Position numbers and translations under genes: made by a program
The notes under the pieces: generated by a model
The model's database searches: none
What the model was told of the DNA's origin: nothing
Seen by the model: the letters and a program-made list of their open reading frames with translations, nothing else
Shown: piece by piece, positions 63,736 through 64,000 of the stretch
How the letters are laid out: the number at the start of each line of letters is the position of its first letter
Position numbering within the stretch: the stretch's first letter is position 1
Assembly: GCA_017651315.1 (NCBI GenBank)
Contig: JAGCDE010000045.1
Location: forward strand, 1 to 64,000
Length of the DNA stretch: 64,000 nt
Direction of reading: 5' to 3'
DNA from: Bacteroidaceae bacterium
GTDB taxonomy: Bacteria; Bacteroidota; Bacteroidia; Bacteroidales; Bacteroidaceae

Positions 63736-63793
63736 CAAACTTAGGCAAAGTTTGGTTTATCCTACCTCCTGAAGCTCAAAAAATGTATTTTTG
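63736..63793. promoter_or_regulatory. divergent -7 elements for GH95 and the EamA transporter
   Basis: On the minus strand TAAGTTTG (63736-63743) serves the GH95 gene. On the plus strand TATTTTTG (63786-63793) ends six bases before the transporter ATG, so that message would be leaderless or nearly so. No -33 boxes are clear. Confidence 0.45.
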
Positions 63794-63799
63794 CAACTG

Positions 63800-64000
63800 A
63801 TGAAGAGAGATAACCACAGTCTGACAGGCATGATAGCCGGTATTGCCGCCGGGGTATCCTACGGAATGAACCCGCTGTTTGCCAAGCCGCTGTTGACTGA
63901 TGGTGTCTCCATACCTACAATGCTGTTCTTCCGATATGCTATATCGGTAATCATAATGGCAGCGTGGATGAAGCTGAAAGGAGAATCCTTCCGCGTCAAG
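63800..64000 (+). CDS. EamA-type (DMT superfamily) transporter, cut by window edge
   Basis: The frame is open from the ATG at 63800 to the window end and gives 67 residues, MKRDNHSLTGMIAGIAAGVS followed by YGMNPLFAKPLLTDG and MLFFRYAISVIIMAAWM. Two membrane helices and the short first loop ending in PLFAKP match the start of EamA-domain drug/metabolite exporters. The remainder lies outside the window. An inner ATG at 63830 is an alternative start, given how close the promoter-like element is. Confidence 0.8.
   Translation, partial: MKRDNHSLTGMIAGIAAGVSYGMNPLFAKPLLTDGVSIPTMLFFRYAISVIIMAAWMKLKGESFRVK

Overview
The window reads as chromosome from a Bacteroidales bacterium (Bacteroides/Prevotella-like). 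The grounds are: start sites preceded by the Bacteroidetes -7 promoter element TAnnTTTG rather than by strong Shine-Dalgarno sequences, a serine palmitoyltransferase for sphingolipids, spermidine synthesis through carboxyspermidine, an AddAB-type recombination nuclease, many lipoproteins, and a cluster of exported glycosidases. Most of the window is moderately GC-rich. Two stretches, about 1-6.9 kb and 28.6-43.85 kb, differ in content and (clearly for the second) in base composition, and look like accessory DNA.

Layout. 1-6.9 kb is an accessory block: the start of an IS4-type transposase, a WYL regulator placed between two proteins that resemble the uracil-DNA glycosylase superfamily, an unknown gene, a DUF234-type ATPase, a PLD nuclease, and a DUF4160/DUF2442-HTH pair whose first gene carries an in-frame stop. 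7.0-13.0 kb is a minus-strand polyamine cluster (arginine decarboxylase, SpeE-like protein, agmatinase, carboxyspermidine dehydrogenase and decarboxylase). 13.0-13.8 kb holds a possible long leader, a run of stem-loops and tRNA-Pro(TGG) with an unusual 36-bp perfect palindrome at its 3' end. 13.85-28.5 kb is core genome: spt and a divergent lipid kinase, trmN6, lon-tgt-lptG-DEAD helicase, panB, addA and an iron alcohol dehydrogenase.

28.9-43.85 kb is an AT-rich, entirely co-oriented putative defence island. Its first three genes are a PLD-SNF2 helicase, an AlbA_2/GHKL-type ATPase-like protein and an Eco57I-type adenine methyltransferase, the composition of helicase-methylase-ATPase (Hma) systems. 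They are followed with little or no gap by a small beta-rich protein, a membrane-anchored coiled-coil protein, a protein with a HEPN-like R-x4-H motif, and a 1428-residue nuclease-STAND ATPase. The ATPase gene contains a nearly perfect 21-bp tandem repeat. This island is the best candidate for an undescribed, extended system.

43.9-50.5 kb returns to housekeeping-type genes (Dabb protein, lipoprotein, AzlCD, CDF transporter, addB). 50.5-53.8 kb is a run of minus-strand lipoproteins and a carboxylesterase, two of which share a duplicated leader and signal-peptide segment. 55.1-63.7 kb encodes GH29, GH43, GH2 and GH95 enzymes that together could trim a fucosylated, galactosylated glycan; no SusC/SusD pair is in view. 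The right edge cuts an EamA-type transporter.
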